Shown: positions 51,590 through 61,378 of the stretch, in pieces | How the letters are laid out: every line of letters begins with the position of its first letter | How positions within the stretch are numbered: position 1 is the stretch's first letter | Assembly: GCF_002204185.1 (NCBI RefSeq) | Contig: NZ_MXPU01000006.1 | Span: forward strand, 248,001 to 312,000 | DNA length: 64,000 bases | Reading direction: 5' to 3' | Source: Rhizobium esperanzae | GTDB taxonomy: Bacteria; Pseudomonadota; Alphaproteobacteria; Rhizobiales; Rhizobiaceae | Notes under the pieces: model-generated | Seen by the model: the letters and a program-made list of their open reading frames with translations, nothing else | Database searches by the model: none | What the model was told of the DNA's origin: nothing | Position numbers and translations under genes: made by a program

Positions 51590-51985
51590 TTATCTTTTTT
51601 CAGCGAGCTCAATCTGGATGCCATCGGGATCGCGCACGAAGGCGACCTTGTGCAGGACCTCGGCGTTGATTGCCAGGCGCGGCCTTTCCTTGACCTCGAC
51701 GCCGGCCTTTTGCAGACGGGTGAAGGTCTCCTGGACATCTTCGAACAGGAAGGTCAGGTGGCGCAGACCGGCCGTGCCCTCGGGCACATCGACCGCCCTT
51801 GCCGCGCCTCCCGCCGGTGCGAAAATTTCCAGCATACCGCCGCCGGCGTCGAGAAAGGCGATCTCGGCACCATCGGCCATCCTCTTGCGCAGATGCAGGC
51901 GCAGGCCGACCAGACCGCAGTAGAAATCGACGGACCGGTCCATGTCACTGACCGTCATGCCGACATGTTCGAAGGATTTCAGCAT
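51590..51985 (-). CDS. VOC/glyoxalase-family protein
   Basis: A 131-residue protein of the vicinal-oxygen-chelate fold. It has two beta-alpha-beta-beta-beta modules: FEHVGMTVSDMDRSVDFYCGL at the start and 'RHLTFLFEDVQETFTRLQKAG', with FVRDPDGIQIELAEK at the end. Putative metal residues are H7, E53 and the terminal Glu. It could be a lactoylglutathione lyase or a dioxygenase-like protein; the substrate is unknown. The ATG at 51985 is favoured over an extended N-terminus. Confidence 0.87.
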   Translation of the reverse strand: MLKSFEHVGMTVSDMDRSVDFYCGLVGLRLHLRKRMADGAEIAFLDAGGGMLEIFAPAGGAARAVDVPEGTAGLRHLTFLFEDVQETFTRLQKAGVEVKERPRLAINAEVLHKVAFVRDPDGIQIELAEKR

Positions 51986-52118
51986 GGGTGCTTTTCTCAG
52001 TTCGGATTGCAAAAGGATTTCATAGAAGTCTTTCAGCGTTGACGGCAGCAGACGTGGCGGCCGCTTGTGCACTGTGGGCGTCGCCGCTACGGTGAGGTCA
52101 AAACGGGGTCAGAACCAT

Positions 52119-52628
52119 ATGCACATTCGAAAGGCAGTATCCGCCGATGCGGAGGAGCTGTGCAGTCTCCTGAACGAAATCATTCTGGCCGGGGGGACAA
52201 CCGCGCTCGAGACGCCGTTGACAGCTGCGGAATTCGCGGATTGGTTCATCGACGGCGAATTCCCCCTCATCTGTCATGTTGCAGTGCATGATCGGTCGCT
52301 TGCCGGCTTCCAGTCATTGAGCCTCTATGGCGATCCGCCGAAAGGTCATGCCGATATCGCAACATTTGCCCGCGTAAACCCGAAGATACCAGGCGTGGGC
52401 CGTGCCCTTTTTCCGGCGACGCTGGCAGCGGCCGAGGAACTCGGGCTTGAATTTATCAATGCGACCATTCGGGCCGATAATGTCGGCGGTCTTGCCTATT
52501 ACACAAAGATGGGCTTCGAGCCCTATGACCGGCTTATTCAGATTCCGCTTTTGGACGGAACGCCCGTCGATCGGATCAAGAAGCGTTTCAGAGTAGATGC
52601 CGAGCGCCGACCGGCATCCTCCGTTTGA
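52119..52628 (+). CDS. GNAT-family N-acetyltransferase
   Basis: A 169-residue GNAT protein. It begins MHIRKAVSADAEELCSLLNEI, has the acetyl-CoA-binding loop PGVGRALF in motif A, and motif B with 'NATIRADNVGGLAYYTKMGFEPY'. The start at 52119 matches the family N-terminus; the open frame extends back to 52065. It is divergent from the VOC gene and convergent with the MocA-type gene. The substrate is unknown. Confidence 0.88.
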   Translation: MHIRKAVSADAEELCSLLNEIILAGGTTALETPLTAAEFADWFIDGEFPLICHVAVHDRSLAGFQSLSLYGDPPKGHADIATFARVNPKIPGVGRALFPATLAAAEELGLEFINATIRADNVGGLAYYTKMGFEPYDRLIQIPLLDGTPVDRIKKRFRVDAERRPASSV

Positions 52629-52648
52629 CCCTTCGGGGTCGGAATCGT

Positions 52649-53743
52649 TCAGAGGCCGCCAGCCCTGCGCTGTTCTTCCGGAAGCCATGAGCGATAGAGC
52701 GGATGATCGGCGGCAATCGGCATCGGCGTCGGCTGGCCGGTGCGCTGAGAGAAATAGGCGGCCGTCACCAACTCCAGCGAATTGCGGGCGTCCTGCAATG
52801 TCACCGGCGGATCCGTGTCTTCGACGATCGCCCGATGGAACAGCTCGAACTGGCGGGTATAACCATCCTCGCCCGGCACATAGGCGGCGAGCGCGGCATC
52901 GATCCGCACCTGGTGCTCTTCGGTTCCGGCGGTAAAGACCCAGGGATCGCGGCCCATCGTATAGGGTTCGAGGATGCTTTCGGCGACCAGATCGCTAAAG
53001 CAGAAGCGTAGCCGCGAGATTTCTTTGCGCGAGCCGAGCGTCATCGACAGCGTCGCCAGCGAGCCATTCTGCATTCTCACTGAGAGGGCGGCAGTATCCT
53101 CGACCTCGATCGGATTGACCAGCGTCGCGCCATAGGAAAACACTTCGGCGCAAGGGCCGTGCACATAGTTCAGCATATCATGGGCATGAATCGCGTGGCC
53201 GAGAAGGCCGCCGCCGAGTTCGCTCGCCCATTTGCCGCGCCACGGCACGGCGTAATAATCCGGGCCGCGCCACCAATGGGTCTCGATCGTCGTCAGGAAG
53301 GGCTTGCCGGCGAGGCCCTGCTCGATCAGCAGTTTCAGCTTCTGCAGGCCGGAGCCGTAGCGATACTGAAAGATCGGCATCAGCTTTCGGCCGGGGAAGC
53401 GAGCGAGGATGCGGCCCATCTCGTCGACTTCGGCAATCGAGCCAAACAGAGGCTTTTCACAAATCACGTGCTTGCCGGATTCGATGCCTTTGCGGCAGAG
53501 CTCGAAATGCGAGCTCGGCGGCGTCGAAATGTCGATGATGTCGAGATCGTCCCGGGCAAACAGCGAATCCGCATCCTGCGTATATTCGCCGATGCCGAAT
53601 TCCTCGCACAGCGCCTTGCCACGATCCTCATCAAGCGAGCAGAGTACGGGAACCTCAAAGAGATCCTTGTTCCAGCCGAAGCCGGTCAGATGCCGCGCGG
53701 CAATGCCTGCGCCGATGACGCCGACGCGCAATTTCCTGGTCAT
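52649..53743 (-). CDS. Gfo/Idh/MocA-family oxidoreductase
   Basis: A 364-residue NAD(P)-dependent dehydrogenase with VGVIGAGIAARHL at 8-20, CEKPLFG (catalytic-region Lys about 96) and a C-terminal alpha/beta domain that includes GLLGHAIHAHDML. It lies 10 bp downstream of a second oxidoreductase of the same superfamily, so the two are cotranscribed and probably act on one sugar pathway. Confidence 0.9.
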   Translation of the reverse strand: MTRKLRVGVIGAGIAARHLTGFGWNKDLFEVPVLCSLDEDRGKALCEEFGIGEYTQDADSLFARDDLDIIDISTPPSSHFELCRKGIESGKHVICEKPLFGSIAEVDEMGRILARFPGRKLMPIFQYRYGSGLQKLKLLIEQGLAGKPFLTTIETHWWRGPDYYAVPWRGKWASELGGGLLGHAIHAHDMLNYVHGPCAEVFSYGATLVNPIEVEDTAALSVRMQNGSLATLSMTLGSRKEISRLRFCFSDLVAESILEPYTMGRDPWVFTAGTEEHQVRIDAALAAYVPGEDGYTRQFELFHRAIVEDTDPPVTLQDARNSLELVTAAYFSQRTGQPTPMPIAADHPLYRSWLPEEQRRAGGL

Positions 53744-53753
53744 GCTATCCTCC

Positions 53754-54764
53754 TCAACGAGCGCCGATGCGCGCGGCTTTCGTCTGGGCTTCGAGCGAAA
53801 GGCGGCAGACTTCGAACACGTGATCCTGGGTCATCGCCGTCTGCGTGCGATTGCCGACATCGGCGGTGAAAGCATCGAAATAATCGAGCTTTTCGCCGCT
53901 GCAATCGATGTGGGTCATCTCCTTGCCGTTGACGAGGAAGAGGTGATCCTTGCCCGGCCGGCCGGCGATATCGATATATTTGCGCAGCTCTATATAACCC
54001 TCGGTGCCGAGGATGGTGAGGCGGCCGTCGCCCCAGGTGGGCAGCGCCTCCGGCGTGAACCAGTCGACACGGACATAACCCGCCGCCTTGTCGGAGCGCA
54101 GCAGCACCTCGCCGAAATCCTGGAAGGCGGGTTTATCGGGCATGCCGAAATTACCGATCGAGCTGGCGATGACTTCGCCTGAGGTCGAGCCGGTATAGAA
54201 CAGGAACTGATCGACCTGATGCGAGGCGATGTCGACTATGATGCCGCCGAAATATTCCGGGTCGAAGAACCAGTCCGGCCGGGTCGGCAACTGCAACCGG
54301 TGCGGTCCGACGCCGAGCGTCTGGATCACCTTGCCGATCGCGCCTTCCTTTACCAGCTTGCCGGCCTTGACGGCGGAGCGTACGCAATGGCGCTCCGAAA
54401 AGCAGATCGAAAAGATCTTGCCGGTCTCTGCCACGGTGCGCTTGACCTCTTCGAGCTGGGCGAAGGTCGTCACGCCAGGCTTGTCGGTCATCACGTCCTT
54501 GCCCGCTTTCATCGCGCGAATGGCGAGCCCGGCGCGGTCGCGCGGAATGGCGGAAATGCAGATGACGTCGATCGTCGAATCGTCGAACAGCTTCTCGCGA
54601 TCGATCTGCGGTGCATTGGGATAGGTCTTCTCGAACGTCTCACGCAATGCCGGCACCGAGGTCCGAGGGCAGTAGCCGACGAACTCGCCGCCTGCGGCGA
54701 GCAGTCCCTTCACATGATCGAACGTATGCCCATGGTCGATTCCGACGACGGCAAATCTCAACAT
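53754..54764 (-). CDS. Gfo/Idh/MocA-family oxidoreductase (first of the pair)
   Basis: A 336-residue dehydrogenase. It begins MLRFAVVGIDHGHTFDH, a variant dinucleotide-binding start with GIDHGH in place of GxGxxG. The equivalent of EKP is TDKPGV (Lys about 93), and 'FGGIIVDIASHQVDQFL' carries the usual Asp/His pair. The start at 54764 is preferred over the upstream in-frame ATG. It is transcribed away from the FAH-family gene at 55133 across a 370-bp, partly AT-rich control region. Confidence 0.87.
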   Translation of the reverse strand: MLRFAVVGIDHGHTFDHVKGLLAAGGEFVGYCPRTSVPALRETFEKTYPNAPQIDREKLFDDSTIDVICISAIPRDRAGLAIRAMKAGKDVMTDKPGVTTFAQLEEVKRTVAETGKIFSICFSERHCVRSAVKAGKLVKEGAIGKVIQTLGVGPHRLQLPTRPDWFFDPEYFGGIIVDIASHQVDQFLFYTGSTSGEVIASSIGNFGMPDKPAFQDFGEVLLRSDKAAGYVRVDWFTPEALPTWGDGRLTILGTEGYIELRKYIDIAGRPGKDHLFLVNGKEMTHIDCSGEKLDYFDAFTADVGNRTQTAMTQDHVFEVCRLSLEAQTKAARIGAR

Positions 54765-54797
54765 TGCTGCAATATCCTCCCGGGATTTTCTGAGCAC

Positions 54798-55132
54798 CGG
54801 CTGCCGCCGGCATCCTCCATGTCGGCCAAAACAGATAACGAAAGCAAGCTCCTGTCAAGGCAAGCCAGGAGGCGAAATCGCCGGTCTTCGTATTTAACTA
54901 TCTGTAAAATAAAGATTATTATGTATCTAAATAGTTATTTGTGACCTTCATTCGAATTGATGCAGGCAGCAGAGCCGCTTTTCAACCCGATCCGGCAAAA
55001 GTGTTTTTCCCCCGCCTATCTTGCTCCGTTCGGCCGAATATGATCGATTCCGGCCGCCGCCGGCTGGAGGGCGGCAATGATCTCGTAATTCTTTCAAGAG
55101 CGCTTCCCGCTTGCCCGTGACGGAGGATCACC
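54798..55132. other. Intergenic control region, AT-rich, between MocA-type pair and FAH-family gene
   Basis: No gene is visible here. The stretch around 54890-54945 is strikingly AT-rich for this replicon and contains the inverted repeat AACTAT (54896-54901) / ATAGTT (54931-54936). GGCGAAATCGCC (54871-54882) is a small palindrome. The region is the likely divergent promoter for both flanking units. GGAGG just before 55133 is the ribosome site of the FAH-family gene. Confidence 0.5.
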
Positions 55133-56293
55133 ATGTATCATCCCCTTCTCGATGCCGCCGCTTCCGGCGGAATTTTTGTCGGCCGCGTCTGGAATCCCGA
55201 AGTTGTCGGCCCGAGCATCGTGACGCTTCGTGAGGGGATGCTCATCGACATCACCTCGCACGAGGCGCCGACGCTGAGCGCCCTCTGCGAGAGGCAGGAT
55301 GCTGCGGACTTCGTCCGAGCTGCAAGTGGCCAGGCGATCGGTTCTCTGGGGGAGATTGCCGCCAACAGCACCGGAAAACCGGATGCCGGACGGCCCTACC
55401 TCCTCGCGCCCGCCGACCTGCAGGCGGTCAAGGCCTGCGGCGTCACCTTTGCCCAGTCGATGATCGAACGCGTCATCGAGGAGAAAGCGGCAGGCAATCC
55501 CGATCGCGCCGCTTCGATCCGCGAGCGCGTCAGCGCGCTGATCGGCGGCAGTCTCACCAATCTCAAGGCCGGTTCGCCGGAGGCCGCCAAGGTCAAGCAG
55601 GCGCTGATCGACGAGGGCATGTGGTCGCAGTATCTCGAAGTCGGCATCGGCCCCGATGCCGAGGTCTTCACCAAGGCGCCGGTGCTCTCTTCCGTCGGCT
55701 GGGGTGCCGATGTCGGCCTGCATCCGATCTCTACCTGGAACAATCCGGAGCCGGAAATCGTGCTCGCGGTCAACAGCCGCGGCGAGATCAAGGGCGCGAC
55801 GCTCGGCAATGATGTCAACCTTCGCGATGTCGAAGGCCGCTCGGCACTCTTGCTCGGCAAGGCCAAGGACAACAATGCCTCCTGCTCGATCGGTCCGTTC
55901 GTCCGGCTGTTCGATGCCGGTTATGGGCTGGACGAGGTGCGCAGGGCCGAACTCGACCTAAAGGTAACCGGGCAGGACGGCTTCGTGCTGCGTGGCAAGA
56001 GTTCGATGTCGCAGATCAGCCGCGACCCGACCGATCTCGTCAAACAGACGCTTGGCCCCCACCATCAATACCCCGATGGTTTCATGCTCTTTCTCGGCAC
56101 GCTGTTTGCGCCGACGCAGGATCGCGACGCGCCAAAGCAAGGCTTCACGCACAAGATCGGCGATGTCGTCGAGATTTCCTCGGCCGGGCTCGGCACGCTC
56201 GTCAATACCGTGCGCCTCTCCACCGAATGCCCGCCCTGGACGTTCGGCATATCGGCGCTGATGCGCAACCTTGCGACGCGTGGGTTACTCTAA
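55133..56293 (+). CDS. Fumarylacetoacetate-hydrolase-family protein (AraD1-like)
   Basis: A 386-residue FAH-fold enzyme. Core motifs are 'PEPEIVLAVNSRGEIKGATLGNDVNLRD' (metal-binding acids) and 'GRSALLLGKAKDNNASCSIGPFVRLFD'. This long version resembles the AraD1-type proteins found in pentose or uronate catabolic clusters, proposed to handle 2-keto-3-deoxy sugar acids. The neighbouring oxidoreductases support a role in sugar-acid breakdown. The reaction is not proven by sequence. Confidence 0.87.
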   Translation: MYHPLLDAAASGGIFVGRVWNPEVVGPSIVTLREGMLIDITSHEAPTLSALCERQDAADFVRAASGQAIGSLGEIAANSTGKPDAGRPYLLAPADLQAVKACGVTFAQSMIERVIEEKAAGNPDRAASIRERVSALIGGSLTNLKAGSPEAAKVKQALIDEGMWSQYLEVGIGPDAEVFTKAPVLSSVGWGADVGLHPISTWNNPEPEIVLAVNSRGEIKGATLGNDVNLRDVEGRSALLLGKAKDNNASCSIGPFVRLFDAGYGLDEVRRAELDLKVTGQDGFVLRGKSSMSQISRDPTDLVKQTLGPHHQYPDGFMLFLGTLFAPTQDRDAPKQGFTHKIGDVVEISSAGLGTLVNTVRLSTECPPWTFGISALMRNLATRGLL

Positions 56294-56334
56294 GCAGCAA
56301 AAGTGCGCAGCGGTTTTGTGTCCGGCATTATGAC

Positions 56335-58473
56335 CTATTGGTTTCGCCGTTTGCCCTCTAGCAGGTCGAGAACGGAGTTTGCCGCTTCCAGAACGTTCGT
56401 GCCCGGGCCGAACACGGCCGCAACGCCGTGTTCATGGAGGAATTCATAGTCCTGCCGTGGAATGACGCCGCCGCAGACGACGATGATATCGTCACCGCCC
56501 TTTTCCCTGAGCCTCTCGACCAATTGCGGCAGCAGCGTCCTGTGGCCTGCGGCGAGGGACGAGACGCCGACGACATTGACCTTTCGATCAAGCGCCAACT
56601 CGACAGCCTCGTCAGGCGTCTGAAACAGCGGACCGGCGAGCACGTCGAAGCCGATATCGCCGAAGGCCGAGGCGATCACCTTGGCGCCACGGTCATGACC
56701 GTCCTGACCCAGCTTGGCGACCATGATTTTCGGCCGGTATCCCATCGCTTCCGTCACCCCGGCCATACGCTCCCTCAGGACGGCAAGTTCCGGCTCGTTG
56801 TCATAGGCTTCGCCATAGACGCCCTTGATGACATCAGGTGTCGCGGCATGATCACCAAAGGCAGCGCGCATCGCATCCGATATCTCGCCGACTGTGGCAC
56901 GGGCCCGCGCCGCCTCGATGGCGGCGGCCAGCAGATTGCCTTTGCCGCTGCGTGCGGTTTCCGCCAAGGCGGCCAGCGTTTCGCGCACGGCGCTGCTGTC
57001 GCGCCGCCGCTTCGTCTCCTCGATGCGGCGGATCTGCGCGGTGCGCACCGCGCTGTTGTCGATCTCCAAAATGTCGATCGGCTGTTCGTTGTCGAGCCTG
57101 TAGCGATTGACCCCGACAATGACCTCCTCGCCCTTGTCGACGGCGGCCTGGCGTCGCGCCGCCGCTTCTTCGATCAGCCGCTTCGGCAAACCGTCGTTGA
57201 CAGCCTTCGTCATGCCGCCGAGCGCTTCCACCTCCTCGATCAGCGCCCAGGCGTTGTCGGCAAGTTCCTTCGTCAGGCTCTCGACATAATAGGAGCCGGC
57301 CAGCGGATCGACCACTTTGGTGACGCCGGTTTCATGCTGAAGGATCAGCTGGGTATTGCGGGCGATGCGGGCGGAGAACTCCGTCGGCAGCGCGATCGCC
57401 TCGTCGAAGGAATTGGTGTGCAGCGACTGCGTGCCGCCGAGCACGGCCGACATCGCCTCGAAAGCGGTGCGGATTATGTTGTTGTAGGGGTCCTGCTCCT
57501 GCAGCGAGACGCCGGAGGTTTGGCAATGGGTGCGCAGCATTAGCGAGGAGGCTTTCTTCGGCTGGAACTCTTCCATGATCCGGCTCCAGAGCAGCCGTGC
57601 GGCGCGCAGCTTTGCCGCCTCCATGAAGAAGTTCATGCCGATCGCGAAGAAGAAGGAGAGCCTTCCCGCGAAATCATCGACGTTGAGACCCTTGGCGATC
57701 GCCGCCCTGACATATTCGCGACCGTCGGCCAGCGTGAAGGCAAGCTCCTGCGTGAGCGTCGCGCCGGCCTCCTGCATGTGATAGCCGGAGATCGAGATCG
57801 AGTTGAATTTCGGCATCTCCCTGGCCGTATAGTCGATGATGTCGGCAACGATCCGCATTGAGGGTTCGGGCGGATAGATATAGGTGTTGCGGACCATGAA
57901 CTCCTTAAGGATGTCGTTCTGGATGGTTCCTGATAGCTCGGCCCTCGGCACGCCCTGCTCTTCGCCGGCGACAATGAAGGAAGCGAGGATCGGAATGACG
58001 GCGCCATTCATGGTCATTGAAACCGACATATCCCCAAGCGGAATGCCGTCGAACAGGATTTTCATGTCCTCGACGCTGTCGATCGCGACGCCTGCCTTGC
58101 CGACATCGCCCTCGACGCGAGGGTGGTCGCTGTCATAACCGCGATGGGTGGCAAGATCGAAGGCGACCGACAGGCCCTTCTGGCCGGCAGCGAGATTGCG
58201 GCGATAAAAGGCGTTCGATTCCTCTGCCGTGGAGAAGCCGGCATACTGGCGGATCGTCCAGGGACGGCCGGCATACATCGTCGCGCGCGGTCCGCGGGTA
58301 AAGGGTGCAAAACCGGGCAGCGAGCCGAGATGCGCGGCGCCTTCGAGGTCCTCAGCGGTATAAAGCGGCTTGACAGCGATGCCTTCCGGCGTGTGCCAGG
58401 TCAGTGTCTCGGGTGAGGCCCGCAGTTCCTTCTGCGCAAGCTCCGCCCAATCCGACAGCGTCTTCTTCGTCAT
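56335..58473 (-). CDS. scpA: Methylmalonyl-CoA mutase, single-chain (BhbA type)
   Basis: A 712-residue adenosylcobalamin enzyme that converts methylmalonyl-CoA to succinyl-CoA in propionate and odd-chain degradation. The TIM-barrel substrate domain (about 30-550) shows [14 protein letters not shown] and [15 protein letters not shown]. The C-terminal B12 domain (about 580-705) has the base-off ligand motif DGHDRGAK, then GVSSLAAGH and [13 protein letters not shown] precedes the ATG at 58473. It corresponds to bhbA of Sinorhizobium. It is monocistronic. Confidence 0.96.
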   Translation of the reverse strand: MTKKTLSDWAELAQKELRASPETLTWHTPEGIAVKPLYTAEDLEGAAHLGSLPGFAPFTRGPRATMYAGRPWTIRQYAGFSTAEESNAFYRRNLAAGQKGLSVAFDLATHRGYDSDHPRVEGDVGKAGVAIDSVEDMKILFDGIPLGDMSVSMTMNGAVIPILASFIVAGEEQGVPRAELSGTIQNDILKEFMVRNTYIYPPEPSMRIVADIIDYTAREMPKFNSISISGYHMQEAGATLTQELAFTLADGREYVRAAIAKGLNVDDFAGRLSFFFAIGMNFFMEAAKLRAARLLWSRIMEEFQPKKASSLMLRTHCQTSGVSLQEQDPYNNIIRTAFEAMSAVLGGTQSLHTNSFDEAIALPTEFSARIARNTQLILQHETGVTKVVDPLAGSYYVESLTKELADNAWALIEEVEALGGMTKAVNDGLPKRLIEEAAARRQAAVDKGEEVIVGVNRYRLDNEQPIDILEIDNSAVRTAQIRRIEETKRRRDSSAVRETLAALAETARSGKGNLLAAAIEAARARATVGEISDAMRAAFGDHAATPDVIKGVYGEAYDNEPELAVLRERMAGVTEAMGYRPKIMVAKLGQDGHDRGAKVIASAFGDIGFDVLAGPLFQTPDEAVELALDRKVNVVGVSSLAAGHRTLLPQLVERLREKGGDDIIVVCGGVIPRQDYEFLHEHGVAAVFGPGTNVLEAANSVLDLLEGKRRNQ

Positions 58474-58589
58474 GCGTTCCTCCGGCTGCTTCATCGCCAC
58501 CTTATCACTTCACAGGTGGATGATGCGATACAGCCTTAGGACAATTAACACAGCAAGGCATTCGCCCGCCGCAAGCCTCCGACTTTGAC

Positions 58590-59243
58590 CTATCTGTGGT
58601 CGAGCTTTGTGACCAGCCGGTCGCCGAGCCACTGGATGCCGCAGACGAGGATGACGAGGACGGCGACCACTGCGATCATGACATTGGTTTCGAAGCGCTG
58701 ATAGCCATAGCGAATGGCAAGGTCGCCGAGGCCGCCGGCGCCGATCGCGCCCGCCATGGCCGAGGCGCCGATCAGCGTCACCAGCGTGACGGTGAAGCCG
58801 GCGACGATGCCCGGCAGTGCTTCAGGCACCAGCACCTCGCGGATGATGGTCCAGCGATTGCCGCCCATGGCGCGTACGGCATCGATCAGCCCGCGGTCGA
58901 CCTCGCGCAACGACACCTCGGCGATGCGCGCATAATAAGGTGTTGCGGCGATGGCGAGCGGCACAATGGCCGCCCCGGTGCCGAGCGCGGTGCCGACGAT
59001 CAGCCTCGTCAGCGGGATCAGCGCCACCAGCAGGATGATGAATGGTACCGAGCGGAAGCCGTTGATGATGGCGCCGAGCATGCGGTTGATCCAGAGATTT
59101 TCGGCGATGCCGCCGCGCGCCGTGACGACGAGGGCAAGGCCGAGCGGCAGGCCGGCGACGAGCGAAATCACTCCCGAGGCGACGGTCATCAGGACCGTCT
59201 CCCAAAGCGAGCGAAGAAGCAGTTCAAGCATGATCGGTGTCAT
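58590..59243 (-). CDS. metI: Methionine ABC transporter permease MetI
   Basis: A 217-residue permease with five hydrophobic segments. It shows the MetI features 'NGFRSVPFIILLVALIPLTRLIVGT' and the EAA loop REVLVPEALPGIVAG followed by 'VTLIGASAMAGAIGAGGLGDLAIRYGYQRF'. The ATG at 59243 follows GGAGG. The gene start lies inside the end of metN (20-bp overlap). It is the last gene of metQNI. Confidence 0.95.
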   Translation of the reverse strand: MTPIMLELLLRSLWETVLMTVASGVISLVAGLPLGLALVVTARGGIAENLWINRMLGAIINGFRSVPFIILLVALIPLTRLIVGTALGTGAAIVPLAIAATPYYARIAEVSLREVDRGLIDAVRAMGGNRWTIIREVLVPEALPGIVAGFTVTLVTLIGASAMAGAIGAGGLGDLAIRYGYQRFETNVMIAVVAVLVILVCGIQWLGDRLVTKLDHR

Positions 59244-60309
59244 AACCAAGCACCTCCACCCGGGCGGACCGGGCCGTCAGGAATTGTTCGACCTTTCCGG
59301 CGAGCGCAGGCTCGTGCGCGGGAACGGCGACGAAGAACCGCGCCACCGGCTGGTTCTGGATATGGTCGATGCCGCCATGGACAAGGCGGAAGGAATGCGG
59401 CAGCGTCGCCGAGAGTTCCGCAAACAGCGCGCCCTGCGCTTGCGGCCCGGCAAGATCGACACTGAGGATCACTTCGCTGCCCGCCGTCGCCGACAGCCGG
59501 CCGAGAATATGATCGGGAAGTTGCGGGCGGATGCCGCCAAGCAAGCTCCTGGTGATGTCAGTCTGCGGATTGGCGAAGACCGACCAGACCTGGCCCTCCT
59601 CGACGATCCGCCCGGCATCGATGACCGCGACGCGATCGGCAATGCCGCGCACCACTTCCATCTCATGCGTGATCAGCAGAATGGTCAGTCCGAGCTTACG
59701 GTTGATATCCCTGAGCAGCGCCAGGATCGATCGTGTTGTCTCAGGGTCGAGGGCCGATGTCGCCTCGTCTGACAGCAGTAGTGCCGGGCGCGCCGCCAGC
59801 GCCCGGGCGATGCCGACGCGTTGTTTCTGGCCGCCGGAGAGCGATGAGGGATAGGCCTGCGCCTTGTCGGCGAGACCGACGAGCTCGAGCAGTTCCTGCG
59901 CCCGCTTCAGGCGCTCGGCCCTGGCAATACCCTCGATCTTCAGCGGCAGCGCAACATTGTCCTCGACCGTCTTGGCGGAAAGCAGATTGAAGTGCTGAAA
60001 GATCATGCCGATGCGGCGACGCAGCGGCTGCAGTTCCTGCTCTTGAAGCCCGGTAATATCGCGGCCCTCTATGCGGATCTCGCCGCTGTCGGCGCGCTCC
60101 AGCCCGTTCAGGCAGCGGATCAGCGTCGACTTGCCGGCGCCGCTGCGGCCGATGATGCCAAGGATCTCGCCCCTATTCACGCTCAGCGAAATACCGTCAA
60201 GTGCCGGCGTGGCCCCGAACCGACGCTTCACGTCGATAAGCCTCACCACCTCTTCGGCCGCCGCCTGCGGCCGCGGCTCGATCGCCGCCCTGGAAACAAC
60301 GGAGTTCAT
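59224..60309 (-). CDS. metN: Methionine ABC transporter ATPase MetN
   Basis: A 361-residue ATPase with Walker A GRSGAGKST, signature LSGGQKQR, Walker B LLSDEATSALD, H-loop ITHEM and the C-terminal NIL regulatory domain (about 285-350), which binds methionine and feeds back on transport. It lies 88 bp after metQ, with a hairpin between the two genes. Confidence 0.95.
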   Translation of the reverse strand: MNSVVSRAAIEPRPQAAAEEVVRLIDVKRRFGATPALDGISLSVNRGEILGIIGRSGAGKSTLIRCLNGLERADSGEIRIEGRDITGLQEQELQPLRRRIGMIFQHFNLLSAKTVEDNVALPLKIEGIARAERLKRAQELLELVGLADKAQAYPSSLSGGQKQRVGIARALAARPALLLSDEATSALDPETTRSILALLRDINRKLGLTILLITHEMEVVRGIADRVAVIDAGRIVEEGQVWSVFANPQTDITRSLLGGIRPQLPDHILGRLSATAGSEVILSVDLAGPQAQGALFAELSATLPHSFRLVHGGIDHIQNQPVARFFVAVPAHEPALAGKVEQFLTARSARVEVLGYDTDHA

Positions 60310-60331
60310 GTACTTTTCCCTGCAAATACTG

Positions 60332-60365
60332 AAGGCGGCCCCGGCAGGAACGCCCGGGCCGCCTT
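60332..60365 (-). other. Intercistronic stem-loop between metQ and metN
   Basis: AAGGCGGCCC and GGGCCGCCTT form a perfect 10-bp stem with a 14-nt loop in the metQ-metN gap. The sequence downstream on the minus strand is not T-rich enough for a full terminator. The position matches the hairpins after three other binding-protein genes in this window. Confidence 0.6.
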
Positions 60366-60397
60366 TCGGCAGGCCTTAACTGCGGCCCAGTTTCGGA

Positions 60398-61237
60398 TCA
60401 ATAGGCGCTGAGACCCGTCCCCTTGTATACCTTGTCGAACTCGGCCTTGACGGTGTCGTTCTGGTAGGAAGATACCAGCGTCTTGACCCAGTCCGCATCC
60501 TTGTTCTCTTCCTTGACGGCGATGAAGTTGCGGTACGGGTTGTCGGCGATCGGCTCCTGCGCAATGCGCTCGGCCGGAGAAAGTCCGCTCTTCAGCGCCC
60601 AGTCGGTGTTGACGACGCCGGCATCCAGATCGTCGATCGAACGGCCGACGATGCCGGCATCGAGCTCCTTGATCTCGATCTTCTTCGGATTGTCGCTGAC
60701 GTCGGCAACGGTCGCAAGAATGCCGGTGCCATCCTTCAGCTTGATCAGGCCTTCATTCTGGAGAACCCGCAGTGCCCGACCTTCGTTCGAGGGGTCGTTC
60801 GGTACGCCGATGACGGCGCCTTCGGGAATCTCGGCGACGGCCTTGTGCTTCTTGCTATAGAGGCCGATCGGCCAGACGCCGGTGTAGCCGACGGGGACGA
60901 TGTGATAGCCGTGCTGCTGGATCTGATTGTCGAGATAGGGCTGGTGCTGGAAGGCATTCGCGTCGATTTCGCCGCGCTCCAGCGCTTCGTTCGGCTGCGT
61001 GTAATCGTTGAAGATGACGGTTTCGATCGTCAGGCCCTTCTTGGCCGCCTCGCTGGTCACCACCCTCCATACATCCTCATCCTCGCCGGCCATGATGCCG
61101 ACCTTGATCGACTTGTCCTCCGCAAAGGAAGGTGCCGGTGCTGCGAAGGCAAAAAGCGCTGCCGCGGAAACAGCGACGGCCGCAAGAGCCGCGCGGCGCG
61201 AAAGGTGGAAGCGGTGAAGATTTTTGTTCTTGGTCAT
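60398..61237 (-). CDS. metQ: Methionine ABC transporter substrate-binding protein MetQ
   Basis: A 279-residue binding protein of the NLPA family. The signal peptide has LSRRAALAAVAVSAAALFAFA and a predicted cut at SFA/ED; there is no lipobox, so it is free in the periplasm. The mature protein starts with IKVGIMAGEDEDVW and contains 'NDYTQPNEALERGEIDANAFQHQPYLD', a hallmark of MetQ. ATG at 61237. It heads the metQNI operon. An 8-bp-arm palindrome lies about 140 bp upstream. Confidence 0.95.
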   Translation of the reverse strand: MTKNKNLHRFHLSRRAALAAVAVSAAALFAFAAPAPSFAEDKSIKVGIMAGEDEDVWRVVTSEAAKKGLTIETVIFNDYTQPNEALERGEIDANAFQHQPYLDNQIQQHGYHIVPVGYTGVWPIGLYSKKHKAVAEIPEGAVIGVPNDPSNEGRALRVLQNEGLIKLKDGTGILATVADVSDNPKKIEIKELDAGIVGRSIDDLDAGVVNTDWALKSGLSPAERIAQEPIADNPYRNFIAVKEENKDADWVKTLVSSYQNDTVKAEFDKVYKGTGLSAY

Positions 61238-61378
61238 TTTATGTCCCGTCTGACTGGATGAGGCCGAACGCCTCGAGCAGGCCAATCATGGCAAATGGCT
61301 GGATCACGAGCGAAGCAAGAATGTCTGATGTAGGGGAAAGGCCGGAAAAACTCTTGCCCCGCCATCAATGCCGGCAGG

